From Clostridia bacterium (GTDB lineage: Bacteria > Bacillota > Clostridia > Christensenellales > Aristaeellaceae), in NCBI GenBank assembly GCA_017429265.1, contig JAFRPG010000030.1:1-64000 (forward strand): a DNA stretch of 64,000 nt. Direction: 5' to 3'. Shown here one piece after another: positions 54,552 to 62,729 of this stretch (positions are counted from its first letter, which is position 1; every line of letters begins with the position of its first letter). Position numbers and translations under genes: made by a program. The notes below the pieces were generated by a model. It did no database searches and was not told the origin of the DNA. It worked only from the letters and a program-made list of their open reading frames with translations.

Positions 54552-56219
54552 TCAGAACAGGCCCGTGATGCGTCCGTCCTCCGCCACGTCGATCTGCAGC
54601 GCCGCGGGCGCCTTCGGCAGGCCGGGCATGGCGATGATGTCGCCCGCGAAGGCCACGATGAAGCCTGCGCCGGCGCTGAGCCGCACCTGGCGGATCGTCA
54701 GGCCGAAGCCGGCGGGCGCGCCGAGCGCCTTGGGATCGTCGGAGAAGGAATACTGCGTCTTCGCGATGCAGACCGGCGCCTTGGCCCAGCCCTCCTGCTC
54801 GAAGGCGGCAAGCTCCTTCAGCACAGCCGCGGGGAAGGTCACGCTGTCGGCGTGATAGACCCTGCGCGCGATCGCCTCGATCTTGTCCTTCAGCGTCGCG
54901 TCGTCGGGATAGCAGAAGGAAGGCTCGCGCCCGTGCTCACGGTCGACGGTCTCGCAGACCAGGGCCGCCAGCTCCTTCGCGCCCTCGCCGCCCTTCGCCC
55001 AGCCGTCGCAGAACTCGCAGGGCACCTTCAGGGCCTCGCAGGTCTCGCGCACGAGGGCGATCTCCGCCTCGGTGTCGCTCGTGAAGTGGTTGATGGCCAC
55101 CACGACGGGCAGGTTGTACACGCCGCGGAGGTTCTCCACGTGCTGGGTCAGGTTCGGCAGGCCCCTGCGCAAGGCCTCGAGGTTCTCGGTGCCGAGGCCG
55201 TCCTTCGGGCAGCCGCCGTGATGCTTCAGGGCGCGCACGGTCGCCACGAGGACGACGGCATCGGGCCACAGGCCGCTCTGGCGGCACTTGATGTCGAGGA
55301 ATTTCTCCGCGCCCAGGTCGGCGCCGAAGCCGGCCTCGGTCACGACATAGTCCGCCAGCCGCATCGCCGTGCGCGTCGCGAGCACGCTGTTGCAGCCGTG
55401 GGCGATGTTGGCGAAGGGGCCGCCGTGGATCAGGCAGGGCGTGCCGTCGATGGTCTGGACCAGGTTGGGCTGGAGCGCGTCGCGCAGCAGGGCCGTCATC
55501 GCGCCCTCGGCGTGGAGGTCGCCGGCGGTCACCGGGCGGCCGTCGAAGGTGCGGGCCACCTGCAGGCGGGCCAGGCGGGCCTTCAGGTCGCTCAGGGAGG
55601 ATGCCAGGCAGAAGACCGCCATGACCTCGCTCGCCGCGGTGATGTCAAAGCCGTCCTCGCGCGGCATGCCGTTGGCCTTGCCGCCCAGGCCGGAGACGAT
55701 GGACCGCAGCTGGCGGTCGTTCACGTCCAGGCAGCGGCGCCAGGAGACCTTCCGGGGGTCGATGCCCAGGGCGTTCCCCTGCTGGATGTGGTTGTCCACC
55801 ATGGCCGCAAGGAGGTTGTTCGCGCTGGTGATGGCGTGCAGGTCGCCGGTGAAATGGAGGTTGATCGCCTCCATGGGCAGGACCTGTGCGCGGCCGCCGC
55901 CGGTGGCGCCGCCCTTCATGCCGAACACCGGGCCCAGCGACGGTTCGCGCAGGGCCAGCATGGCCTTCTTTCCGTTCTTGCGCATGCCGTCGGCCAGTGC
56001 CACCGAAACGGTGGTCTTGCCCTCGCCGGCGGGGGTCGGGTTGATGGCGGTGACCAGGACGAGCCTGGCCTTCTCCTCGCCGCTGAGCTTCAGCGGATCC
56101 ACCTTGGCCACGATGCGGCCGTAGGGCGACATGGCTTCCTCGGGGATCCCGGCTTCGCGGGCGATCTCGCTGATCGGACGGGGCGTACAGGACTGGGCGA
56201 TCTCGATGTCGGTGGGCAT
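54552..56219 (-). CDS. fhs: formate--tetrahydrofolate ligase
   Basis: A 555-residue enzyme that makes 10-formyl-THF from formate, THF and ATP, supplying one-carbon units for purines, or acting in acetogenic C1 flow. ATP loop [18 protein letters not shown] at about 62-79; length is standard. AGGAGG precedes the ATG. Confidence 0.97.
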   Translation of the reverse strand: MPTDIEIAQSCTPRPISEIAREAGIPEEAMSPYGRIVAKVDPLKLSGEEKARLVLVTAINPTPAGEGKTTVSVALADGMRKNGKKAMLALREPSLGPVFGMKGGATGGGRAQVLPMEAINLHFTGDLHAITSANNLLAAMVDNHIQQGNALGIDPRKVSWRRCLDVNDRQLRSIVSGLGGKANGMPREDGFDITAASEVMAVFCLASSLSDLKARLARLQVARTFDGRPVTAGDLHAEGAMTALLRDALQPNLVQTIDGTPCLIHGGPFANIAHGCNSVLATRTAMRLADYVVTEAGFGADLGAEKFLDIKCRQSGLWPDAVVLVATVRALKHHGGCPKDGLGTENLEALRRGLPNLTQHVENLRGVYNLPVVVAINHFTSDTEAEIALVRETCEALKVPCEFCDGWAKGGEGAKELAALVCETVDREHGREPSFCYPDDATLKDKIEAIARRVYHADSVTFPAAVLKELAAFEQEGWAKAPVCIAKTQYSFSDDPKALGAPAGFGLTIRQVRLSAGAGFIVAFAGDIIAMPGLPKAPAALQIDVAEDGRITGLF

Positions 56220-56273
56220 GGCAGGTCAGCCTCCTTGCTGCGGTTCGGCGGGTTTACCGGGTCAACACGGCGG

Positions 56274-56302
56274 ATTATAGCAGAAGCGTATGGGCTTTGC
56301 AA
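56274..56302 (-). promoter_or_regulatory. fhs promoter
   Basis: On the minus strand TTGCAA, 17 bp, TATAAT, lying directly beside the stop codon of the threonine aldolase gene. Confidence 0.8.
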
Positions 56303-56306
56303 GATG

Positions 56307-57332
56307 TCAGAGGGCACGAATTGCGCGGATCAGCGCATCCACCGCTTCGTCTGTTGTCGCCCAGGAGGTCGCGATCCGCAGGGCCTCGCGTCCGTCCGGC
56401 AGCGGCGCCCAGGGTTCGAGGGCAAATCCTTCCTCCAACCGGCTGCGCTGAGCAGAAGTCAGAATCGGGAAGAGCTGGTTGGTCTTCGTATCCTGCCACA
56501 GCGGGATGCCGCGCTCCAGCAGCGCCTCCCGGATGCGCAGGGCCTGTTCGGTCTCCTTCCGCCCGATCTCGAAGTAGAGGTCGTCCCGCATCAGGGCCTC
56601 GTACTGCACGCCCAGCAGGCGCCCCTTGGCGAGCATCGCGCCCTGGCGCTTGAGCATATAGCGGAAGCGCGGCTGCAGGCCCGGATGGCGCAGCACCAGC
56701 GCTTCGCCGAAGAGGGCGCCGTTCTTGGTCCCGCCGATCGTGAAGGCGTCGCAGTGCGCCGCGAGCGTCTCCGGCGTCAGATCGGTGTCCGGGGAGGCCA
56801 GGCCCGTGCCGAGGCGCGCGCCGTCCACGTAGAGGTACAGGCCTTCCTCCCGGCAGGCGTCGTACAGTTCCGCGAGCTCGGCCAGGGTGTAGACCGTGCC
56901 CACCTCTGTGGATATGGAGATGTAGACCATGCCGGGCCGCACGGTGTGCTCGAAATCCGCCTGGGCCTTCATCGCCTCGCGGACCTGCGCGCCCGTGATC
57001 TTCCCGTCCTTCGGCGGGAGCGGCAGGATCTTGTGGCCGGTGGCCTCCGGCGCGCCGGTCTCGTGGACGTTGATGTGGCCGCTGTCGGCGCAGAGCACGC
57101 CTTCATAAGGTCTGAGGGTCGCGGCGATGACCAGGGTGTTGACCTGCGTGCCGCCGACCGCGAAGTGCACCGCGGCTTCCGGGACGGCGAAGCGCGCGCG
57201 GATCATCTCCGCCGCCGCCAGGCAGTGGGGGTCGAGGCCGTAGCCGACGGTCTGCTCCGCGTTGGTCCGCACCAGCGCCTCCAGCACCGCCGGATGGGCG
57301 CCCTCAAGATAGTCACAGGCAAATGAGATCAT
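56307..57332 (-). CDS. ltaE: low-specificity L-threonine aldolase, PLP-dependent
   Basis: A 341-residue fold-type I PLP enzyme that splits threonine to glycine and acetaldehyde. The PLP lysine is in TIGGTKNGALFGE; VDGARLGTGLA carries the cofactor-binding Asp, and SDYL-like CDYLEGAHP opens the protein. The ATG at 57332 follows GGAGG; the frame extends upstream without a site. A related beta-eliminating lyase activity cannot be excluded. Confidence 0.9.
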   Translation of the reverse strand: MISFACDYLEGAHPAVLEALVRTNAEQTVGYGLDPHCLAAAEMIRARFAVPEAAVHFAVGGTQVNTLVIAATLRPYEGVLCADSGHINVHETGAPEATGHKILPLPPKDGKITGAQVREAMKAQADFEHTVRPGMVYISISTEVGTVYTLAELAELYDACREEGLYLYVDGARLGTGLASPDTDLTPETLAAHCDAFTIGGTKNGALFGEALVLRHPGLQPRFRYMLKRQGAMLAKGRLLGVQYEALMRDDLYFEIGRKETEQALRIREALLERGIPLWQDTKTNQLFPILTSAQRSRLEEGFALEPWAPLPDGREALRIATSWATTDEAVDALIRAIRAL

Positions 57333-57353
57333 ACTGTCCTCCGTTCTCCGCGC

Positions 57354-57382
57354 TTGCATTCAGGCGCGGGCTGTGATAGCAT
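57354..57382 (+). promoter_or_regulatory. promoter of rlmA
   Basis: TTGCAT, 17 bp, TAGCAT. Confidence 0.5.
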
Positions 57383-57413
57383 CAGGGTGAATCAACGATA
57401 AGGGGGCTTTGCT

Positions 57414-58238
57414 GTGGACGGAAGGGAACGGTTCTTTGCCGCCGCGGACGCGCTGGGCTGTCTGGTCTGCCCCAAATGCGGTCACCCTCTGGTCCGGGCC
57501 GGAGACAACCTGAGCTGCGGCAGCCATCTGTGGAACGTGAACCGCCGCGGCACGGTGAACGTCCTCTCGTTCCCGCACCGGGACGCCTATGACGCGGAGC
57601 TGTTTGCGGCCAGGCGGCAGGTCTTTCGTGCGGGATGCTACCTGCCTGTGCTGGAGGCGCTTGAGGATCTGCTGCCGGCCGGGCCCCAGCGGATCCTCGA
57701 CGCCGGCTGCGGGGAGGGCTGGTATCTCAGCCGTCTGCTCGCGGACCGGCCGGAGTGTTCCGGCGCCGGCGCCGACCTCAGCCGGGACGCCATCCACGCC
57801 GCGGCCGCACAGCCCTGCACCGCTCTGTGGTGCGTGGCGGACCTGCGGCGCCTGCCCTTCGCGGACGGGAGCTTCACCTGCGTCCTTGACATCCTGACCC
57901 CCGCGAGCTACGGGGAATTCCGGCGTCTCCTCGCGCCCGGCGGCTGCCTGATCAAGGTCTGGCCGGCGGAAGAGTACCTGCGGGAGATCCGTGAGGCGCG
58001 CGGCCTGCCGCTCTACCGGGATGCCGGGGTCGGCGGCTGGCTCGGGCAGCATGCCCGGATCGACGCGCAGCGGCGGGTCACCGTGCGGGTGCCCGTCGGC
58101 CCGGCGCTCTGGGCTGCCTTCGTGACCATGACGCCGCTGAACCAGGACCTCACCGCGGAGGAAAAGCGGCGTCTCATCCACATGCCACGGGAGCGGGTCA
58201 CCGTCGACCTGAACCTGGCCCGCTGCCGTTTCGGCTGA
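57414..58238 (+). CDS. rlmA: 23S rRNA (guanine-N1)-methyltransferase, RlmA family
   Basis: A 274-residue SAM-dependent enzyme. The N-terminal zinc knuckle has Cys19, Cys22, Cys35 and His38 (CPKCGHPL and LSCGSHLW); the methyltransferase motif I is LDAGCGEGWYL. It probably modifies G745 or G748 of 23S rRNA, and TlrB-type relatives affect macrolide resistance. It starts with GTG 57414, 8 nt after AGGGGG. It is convergent with ispE, 11 bp apart. Confidence 0.9.
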   Translation: MDGRERFFAAADALGCLVCPKCGHPLVRAGDNLSCGSHLWNVNRRGTVNVLSFPHRDAYDAELFAARRQVFRAGCYLPVLEALEDLLPAGPQRILDAGCGEGWYLSRLLADRPECSGAGADLSRDAIHAAAAQPCTALWCVADLRRLPFADGSFTCVLDILTPASYGEFRRLLAPGGCLIKVWPAEEYLREIREARGLPLYRDAGVGGWLGQHARIDAQRRVTVRVPVGPALWAAFVTMTPLNQDLTAEEKRRLIHMPRERVTVDLNLARCRFG

Positions 58239-58249
58239 CGGCTTCCGCC

Positions 58250-59119
58250 TCACTCTTCCGCAAAGGTCACGCTCTCCGCACAGGTTGCGCACCGGCAGGC
58301 GGAGCCCCAGCGCACCCGGATCGCGTGCAGGGCGGCGTCCGCCGTCCGCTCGTCCGGAAAGACGCCGTAGACGGCCGAGCCGCTGCCGGACATCTGCGCG
58401 CAGCAGGCGCCGCGGTCGCGGAGGGCTTCGACGGCCTCCGCGATCTCCGGCCGCAGGATGCGGCTGACCGACTCCAGGTCGTTGCCCGGGCGCGGCGGGA
58501 GCATTAGCGGATCATCCGCCTCGATCGCCCGCAGCAGGGCGGTCTCGTCCGGCTCGGTGCGCTCGTTCGCCGCATGCCAGCGCCGGAAAACCTCGCCCGT
58601 GGACAGTCCGCCGCACGGCTGCACGATGATCAGCGGCCAGCGCGGCGTTTTTTCGTACACGCTCAGCCGCTCGCCCACGCCCTCGGCCCGGCACAGGCCG
58701 CCGCGCAGGCAGAAGGGGGCGTCCGCGCCCAGGCGCAGGCCGAGAGCTTCCAGCTCTTCCTGCCCGAGGCCCAGGCCCCACAGGCGGTTCAGGCCCGCGA
58801 GCACCGCCGCGCAGTCCGCGCTGCCGCCGCCGAGGCCCGCTTCCACCGGGATGCGCTTTTCGATCCGGATGCGCGCGCCTTCTTTTGTCCCGCAGTGCTC
58901 CCGCAGCAGCTGCGCCGCTTTCCGGGCGATGTTCCGCTCGTCCGACGGCACGGAGGGGTTCCCCGTGACCTCGAGGGTCACCGCGTCCGCGCGCTCGAGG
59001 CGGACCGTGTCACAGAGCGTCACGGGCTGCATGAGCATGGACAGCAGGTGATAGCCGTCGGGGCGCCGGCCGCGGATGGCGAGCGTCCAGTTGATCTTTG
59101 CGTGGGCATACAGCAGCAT
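58250..59119 (-). CDS. ispE: 4-diphosphocytidyl-2-C-methyl-D-erythritol kinase
   Basis: A 289-residue GHMP kinase of the MEP isoprenoid pathway. AKINWTLAIRGRRPDGYHLL at the start, the ATP motif PVEAGLGGGSADCAA, and MSGSGSAVYGVF near the C-terminus. The ATG at 59119 follows GGAGGTG. The C-terminal segment CRCATC is a small Cys-rich extra. Confidence 0.95.
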   Translation of the reverse strand: MLLYAHAKINWTLAIRGRRPDGYHLLSMLMQPVTLCDTVRLERADAVTLEVTGNPSVPSDERNIARKAAQLLREHCGTKEGARIRIEKRIPVEAGLGGGSADCAAVLAGLNRLWGLGLGQEELEALGLRLGADAPFCLRGGLCRAEGVGERLSVYEKTPRWPLIIVQPCGGLSTGEVFRRWHAANERTEPDETALLRAIEADDPLMLPPRPGNDLESVSRILRPEIAEAVEALRDRGACCAQMSGSGSAVYGVFPDERTADAALHAIRVRWGSACRCATCAESVTFAEE

Positions 59120-59201
59120 GGGGCACCTCCGATCACGGTGATGGCAGGGCAAACACTCTTCCCTTTCTCCCCGGATCGCCGGACTCCTCTTTTTGGGCCG
59201 C

Positions 59202-59232
59202 AAAAAACCGCCGACCCGGTCAGGATCGGCGG
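59202..59232 (-). terminator. terminator of the peptidoglycan-binding gene
   Basis: On the minus strand CCGCCGA and TCGGCGG form a 7-bp stem, followed by TTTTTT. Confidence 0.85.
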
Positions 59233-59254
59233 CGGTATGGGGATCCGGGGTGTT

Positions 59255-60949
59255 TCACAGGTCCGTCGGACTCGCGGGCGGATCGGTCGGATCGACCGGC
59301 GGGTCGGTCGGATCGACCGGCGGATCGGTCGGATCGACCGGCGGATCGGTCGGGTCGACCGGCGGATCGGTCGGGTCCACCGGCGGGTCGGTCGGGTCGG
59401 CCGGCGGGTCGGTCGGGTCGACCGGCGGATCGGTCGGATCGACCGGCGGGTCGGTCGGATCGACCGGCGTATCGGTCGGGTCAACCGGCGGGTCGGTCGG
59501 ATCCACCGGCGGATCGGTCGGATCCACCGGCGGATCGGTCGGATCCACCGGCGGATCGGTCGGGTCAACCGGCGGGTCGGTCGGATCCACCGGCGGATGC
59601 GTGACCGGAGGCAGCGCTCCGTACAGGTTCATCAGCAGCCAGCGGGAGGCCTTCTCGCCGGGCACCTCGCCCGGGGCCAGCTGCATGCCGACGAGCTGTT
59701 GGTAGACAGCCACCGCCGCGATCGTGTTCTTGCCGTAGACGCCGTCGATCTTCCCGGGGCTGATGCCCAGGGCGAGCAGGGCCTGCTGCATCAGGCGAAC
59801 GCGCACGCCACGGTCGTCCTTCTTCAGGTCGACATAGGGGTCATAGTAAGGCGCGTTGGCCGAATACAGCCTCCGCTGTCCCTTCTCGGTCAGGTAGCTG
59901 TGCTCCTTGAAGCCGATGGAATTCTGGAAAAGGCAGACCGCCGTGGCCGTGTCCTCGCCGTAGACGCCGTCCACCTTGCCCACCGGATAGCCGAGATCGC
60001 GCAGGCGCTGCTGCATCTTGCGGACGCGGCTGCCCCTGTCCCACTTGCGGATCGTCTTATCCTCGGTGACGGTGGGCGCGGGCTTCGGAGAGGGCGTCGC
60101 CGTGTACACGGGGACGGGCGGCGGCGTCACCTGCACCGGCGGGGTCGGTGTCAGGGGCAGCACCGCGGTCGGGGTCGCGAGGTTCGCTTTGCGCAGTTCC
60201 GCGGCCTCCGCCTTCTCCAGACGCCAGCCGGTCTCGTCGGAGCCGGTATAGCGGAAGAGCTTGCCGCGCGCCCAGACCGCGGCCGCGGTCTGATCCGAGA
60301 TCGCGGGGAAATCGGTCAGCGTGCGCTCCTCCAGGTCATACACCTGCACGCTGTGATCCGCCTTGACCAGCGTCACCGCGTCGCGGCCGGCGAAGATCGC
60401 GATGGGCCGGGCCACGGCCGTCTCCGCCGAGAGCATCGGGGTCAGGCCGTCGGCACTCTCGGGCAGGGAGCAGGAGAGCAGCAGGCAGGAGCCGCCGGTC
60501 TCCTCCAGGACGATGAAGCCCTTCCCGGCGTTGCGGCAGACAGCCACCGCGCCGACCATCAGGGGCTGCTTCGTCCCGTCCGGGAAACTCAGCGCGACGG
60601 CGGACGTCTCGTCCAGCGTCAGGCGGACATCCTTCGCGGCGTACTCCGCCAGCATCTCCGGCGTCGGCTCCGCGCTCACCAGGGCGGAACCGCTCCCGTC
60701 CGTGCGCACCGCGTAGAGCCGACCGCTCTCCGTCAGGCAGTAGAAGTTCTCCCCGTCCGCGCTCAGGATGCGCGCGATGGCCGCGGGCAGCTGTTTGAGC
60801 CCGCGCGCCCCGTCCTCCAGGAACAGAAAGTTCTGCTCCCCCAGCCAGGCGACCTCGTCGCCGCGCGCGAGCACGGGGTCCGCCGCGGCGGTCCCCGCCA
60901 GCAGGCAGAGCAGCAGGAGCACCGTCAGTCCGATCGTTCCGATTCGCAT
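59255..60949 (-). CDS. secreted peptidoglycan-binding protein with sixteen PPVDPTD repeats
   Basis: A 564-residue exported protein. Signal peptide (1-23); an unrecognised beta-rich domain (about 24-250) with repeated xxLxxxDG strands; a Pro/Thr linker (260-297); two PGB_1 domains (about 303-348 and 380-425, each with a KVDGVYG or KIDGVYG core); then sixteen 7-residue repeats at 452-563 (one TPVDPTD, one PPADPTD and the last PPASPTD) ending in Leu. The acidic Pro-rich tail probably spans or extends from the wall. The ATG at 60949 follows GGGAGG; the open frame continues upstream through the promoter. Confidence 0.85.
   Translation of the reverse strand: MRIGTIGLTVLLLLCLLAGTAAADPVLARGDEVAWLGEQNFLFLEDGARGLKQLPAAIARILSADGENFYCLTESGRLYAVRTDGSGSALVSAEPTPEMLAEYAAKDVRLTLDETSAVALSFPDGTKQPLMVGAVAVCRNAGKGFIVLEETGGSCLLLSCSLPESADGLTPMLSAETAVARPIAIFAGRDAVTLVKADHSVQVYDLEERTLTDFPAISDQTAAAVWARGKLFRYTGSDETGWRLEKAEAAELRKANLATPTAVLPLTPTPPVQVTPPPVPVYTATPSPKPAPTVTEDKTIRKWDRGSRVRKMQQRLRDLGYPVGKVDGVYGEDTATAVCLFQNSIGFKEHSYLTEKGQRRLYSANAPYYDPYVDLKKDDRGVRVRLMQQALLALGISPGKIDGVYGKNTIAAVAVYQQLVGMQLAPGEVPGEKASRWLLMNLYGALPPVTHPPVDPTDPPVDPTDPPVDPTDPPVDPTDPPVDPTDPPVDPTDTPVDPTDPPVDPTDPPVDPTDPPADPTDPPVDPTDPPVDPTDPPVDPTDPPVDPTDPPVDPTDPPASPTDL
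59261..59596 (-). repeat. 16-unit, 21-bp coding tandem repeat
   Basis: An in-frame array encoding PPVDPTD units, with third-base differences (GGATCGACC, GGATCCACC, GGGTCGACC, GGGTCAACC types). The unit number may vary between strains. Confidence 0.95.
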
Positions 60950-60988
60950 ACCGATACCTCCCAGCATCGCAGGCAGAAGGCCTGTCAA

Positions 60989-61022
60989 CCATACAGACGA
61001 ATCAGACAGGCGTTTTCTTTCC
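60989..61022 (-). promoter_or_regulatory. candidate ECF promoter of the peptidoglycan-binding gene
   Basis: On the minus strand GGAAAG, 17 bp, CGTCTGTATGG, matching the block before the ECF sigma factor gene at 25287-25319. Confidence 0.5.
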
Positions 61023-61053
61023 CGCGGCGCAAACTTTTTTTGCGGCGGAAAGG

Positions 61054-61084
61054 AAAAACGTCTGCCCGGTTTGGAACAGACGTT
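61054..61084 (-). terminator. terminator of the zinc-ribbon gene
   Basis: On the minus strand AACGTCTG, 12-nt loop, CAGACGTT, then TTTCC (TTTTT in all). Confidence 0.8.
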
Positions 61085-61107
61085 CTTCGTCATTGCCTCG
61101 GCGTGAC

Positions 61108-61398
61108 TCAGCCGCGCTGTGCACGCATCGCCGCAAAGCACTCACGGCAATAGACCGGGGCGTCACCACGGGGCTGGAAGCTGACCTGATCCTGCTTGCC
61201 GCAGTTGGAGCACACGATGTCGTACATCTGGCGCGGAGCGCCGGCGTCGGGACGGTTCGCCTTGCGGGCCTGACGGCAGTCACGGCAGCGCGCAGGGGCG
61301 TTCTGCAGACCACGCTCAGCGTAGAAAGCCTGCTCACCGGCCGTCCACACGAATTCGTTGCCACAGTCTTTGCACACGAGAACTTTGTCTTCGTACAT
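61108..61398 (-). CDS. double zinc-ribbon protein
   Basis: A 96-residue protein with four CxxC pairs (Cys 9/12, 38/41, 63/66, 84/87). The order suggests an N-terminal ribbon of the kind annotated as probable zinc-binding domain (CKDCGNEFVWTAGEQAFY) and a second CSNCGK...YCRECF ribbon with about 17 residues between pairs. Function unknown; nucleic acid or RNA polymerase binding is a fair guess. The ATG at 61398 was chosen from the conserved start; the ribosome binding site is weak. Confidence 0.82.
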   Translation of the reverse strand: MYEDKVLVCKDCGNEFVWTAGEQAFYAERGLQNAPARCRDCRQARKANRPDAGAPRQMYDIVCSNCGKQDQVSFQPRGDAPVYCRECFAAMRAQRG

Positions 61399-61419
61399 GG
61401 TTAGGAAACCCCCAAGTAT

Positions 61420-61640
61420 AATATTCGGTGATCCTGCGGCTGACCTGGTTTTTGACCCCACACTCGCCGTCTGGAAGGCTGCTCTGCGCTTCCGCGCCCT
61501 CACTCACTTCTCTCGGGATCGCTCCCGGACGGACTTACATCTAGACCGCACCATGCTCCCCGCCGCTTTGGACGGATTACGTGGACCGCTTTGCCTGCGA
61601 CTGGCATCGGCTTGCAACCACAGACCCGCAGAATCTGCCA
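61420..61640 (-). ncRNA. candidate structured RNA or long leader before the zinc-ribbon gene
   Basis: A strong promoter gives about 240 nt of untranslated RNA. On the minus strand, helix CCGTC/GACGG (61528-61532 with 61467-61471) encloses two perfect hairpins with GNRA tetraloops: CGGGA-GCGA-TCCCG (61514-61527) and GCGC-GGAA-GCGC (61486-61497). No U-tract terminator separates it from the gene. I cannot assign it to a known class. Confidence 0.45.
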
Positions 61641-61645
61641 ACGTC

Positions 61646-61673
61646 ATTATAACGGCTTTCCGCAAAAATGCAA
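61646..61673 (-). promoter_or_regulatory. promoter of the candidate RNA and zinc-ribbon gene
   Basis: On the minus strand TTGCAT (61668-61673), 16 bp, TATAAT (61646-61651). Confidence 0.75.
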
Positions 61674-61773
61674 GCAGAAATTTCCATGATTATGGTAAAT
61701 TCTGTAAATTCTGCAAAAAAAGCCGAAAATGCCTGATTTCCCGGTGTTTTTAAGCATTTTCGGCTGTTCCGGC

Positions 61774-62598
61774 TCAGTGGCCGATCATATAGCGCCAGTC
61801 CGGATCGCTGGCCTGGAGCACAGTGAGCGTCTCCGGGACCTCCCGGGTGGGGAAGCAGTCTCCGCCGCTCTGGATGAAGACCGTGCGCTGATCCGTCCGG
61901 GCAAAGGAGTAGTGCATGCTCCTGTCGTCGGTAAAAATGTCATACTCGCGCAGGGAGCTCCAGCGGTAGCCGCCCCTGGGGCGGGCGTAGTAGCCGCGGA
62001 GCTGGCAGGAGCGCAGGTACCCGTTGCCGGCCCAGTCCTCCAGGAAAAAGCAGTCCCAGCGGAAGCCGAGGTTCGGCTTGCTGTAGGAGATGACCGCCAT
62101 GCGGATCCAGTCGCCGTTCTCCGGCCTGATCCACTGCTCATACAGGGTCTTGTTGCCCTCGGTGAGGGCCTGGATGCGCATGGTGTACCAGACGCCCGGC
62201 TCCCAGTCGTAGGGCACGAGGATCTGGATGCCGTTCCCCTCCCCGCTGAAGGGCTGGGCGACGGCATTGGCGGGTGCGTGCTCGATCGCGGCGCGGCCTT
62301 TGTCGGTGTCCCAGACGGACATGATGGTCCATCCCCGCCCGTCCTTGTACTGGAAGCCCGCGTAGCCCGAGCCCTCAGTGATGTCGGTGAAGCCGTCCGC
62401 GCCGTTGTACCAGTTGTGCATGGCGTAGTAGGTGCAGGGGACACGGTCGACGCACTTGAACTGTCCTTCGATGATGTCGTAGATCTGCCCGTCCCAGTCC
62501 AGGACGGTGGCCACCATGTAGGGCGCTCCCGAGGCCAGCGCCGGCACGCAGCCGCACGCAAGGCACAGGGTGAGCAGGATCACGGTCAGTTTCTTCAT
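61774..62598 (-). CDS. secreted DUF3472-like protein
   Basis: A 274-residue exported protein. Signal peptide MKKLTVILLTLCLACGCVPA, then one beta-rich domain with GWTIMSVWDTDKGRAA and WEPGVWYTMRIQAL, which I associate with DUF3472 (often near carbohydrate-active genes). Substrate and role unknown. GAGGAG precedes the start. On the minus strand upstream, TGTAAC (62686-62691), 15 bp, CGGATA (62665-62670) resembles an ECF promoter but differs from the block at 25287. Confidence 0.7.
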   Translation of the reverse strand: MKKLTVILLTLCLACGCVPALASGAPYMVATVLDWDGQIYDIIEGQFKCVDRVPCTYYAMHNWYNGADGFTDITEGSGYAGFQYKDGRGWTIMSVWDTDKGRAAIEHAPANAVAQPFSGEGNGIQILVPYDWEPGVWYTMRIQALTEGNKTLYEQWIRPENGDWIRMAVISYSKPNLGFRWDCFFLEDWAGNGYLRSCQLRGYYARPRGGYRWSSLREYDIFTDDRSMHYSFARTDQRTVFIQSGGDCFPTREVPETLTVLQASDPDWRYMIGH

Positions 62599-62729
62599 TT
62601 CTTTCAGCTCCTCTCAGTCGGATGCGGTTCAGGCCGGCTTTCCGGGACCGGCTTTCACCAGCAATATCCGTGGGAGGGCGGAAAGGTTACAGCAGCGGAC
62701 GCTTTTTCGCGCAGGAACCGGCTCCGCCC

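Noticed and set aside
56220..56306. Tetrahydrofolate riboswitch before fhs
   Set aside because: The leader is only about 45-50 nt and lacks a recognisable aptamer core.
59261..59596. CRISPR-like array
   Set aside because: The 21-bp units are directly adjacent with no unique spacers, and they are in frame within a secreted protein gene.
61399..61773. tRNA, RNase P, tmRNA or SRP RNA in the gap
   Set aside because: None of the signatures of these RNAs that I know was found on either strand; only the unassigned structured region remains.
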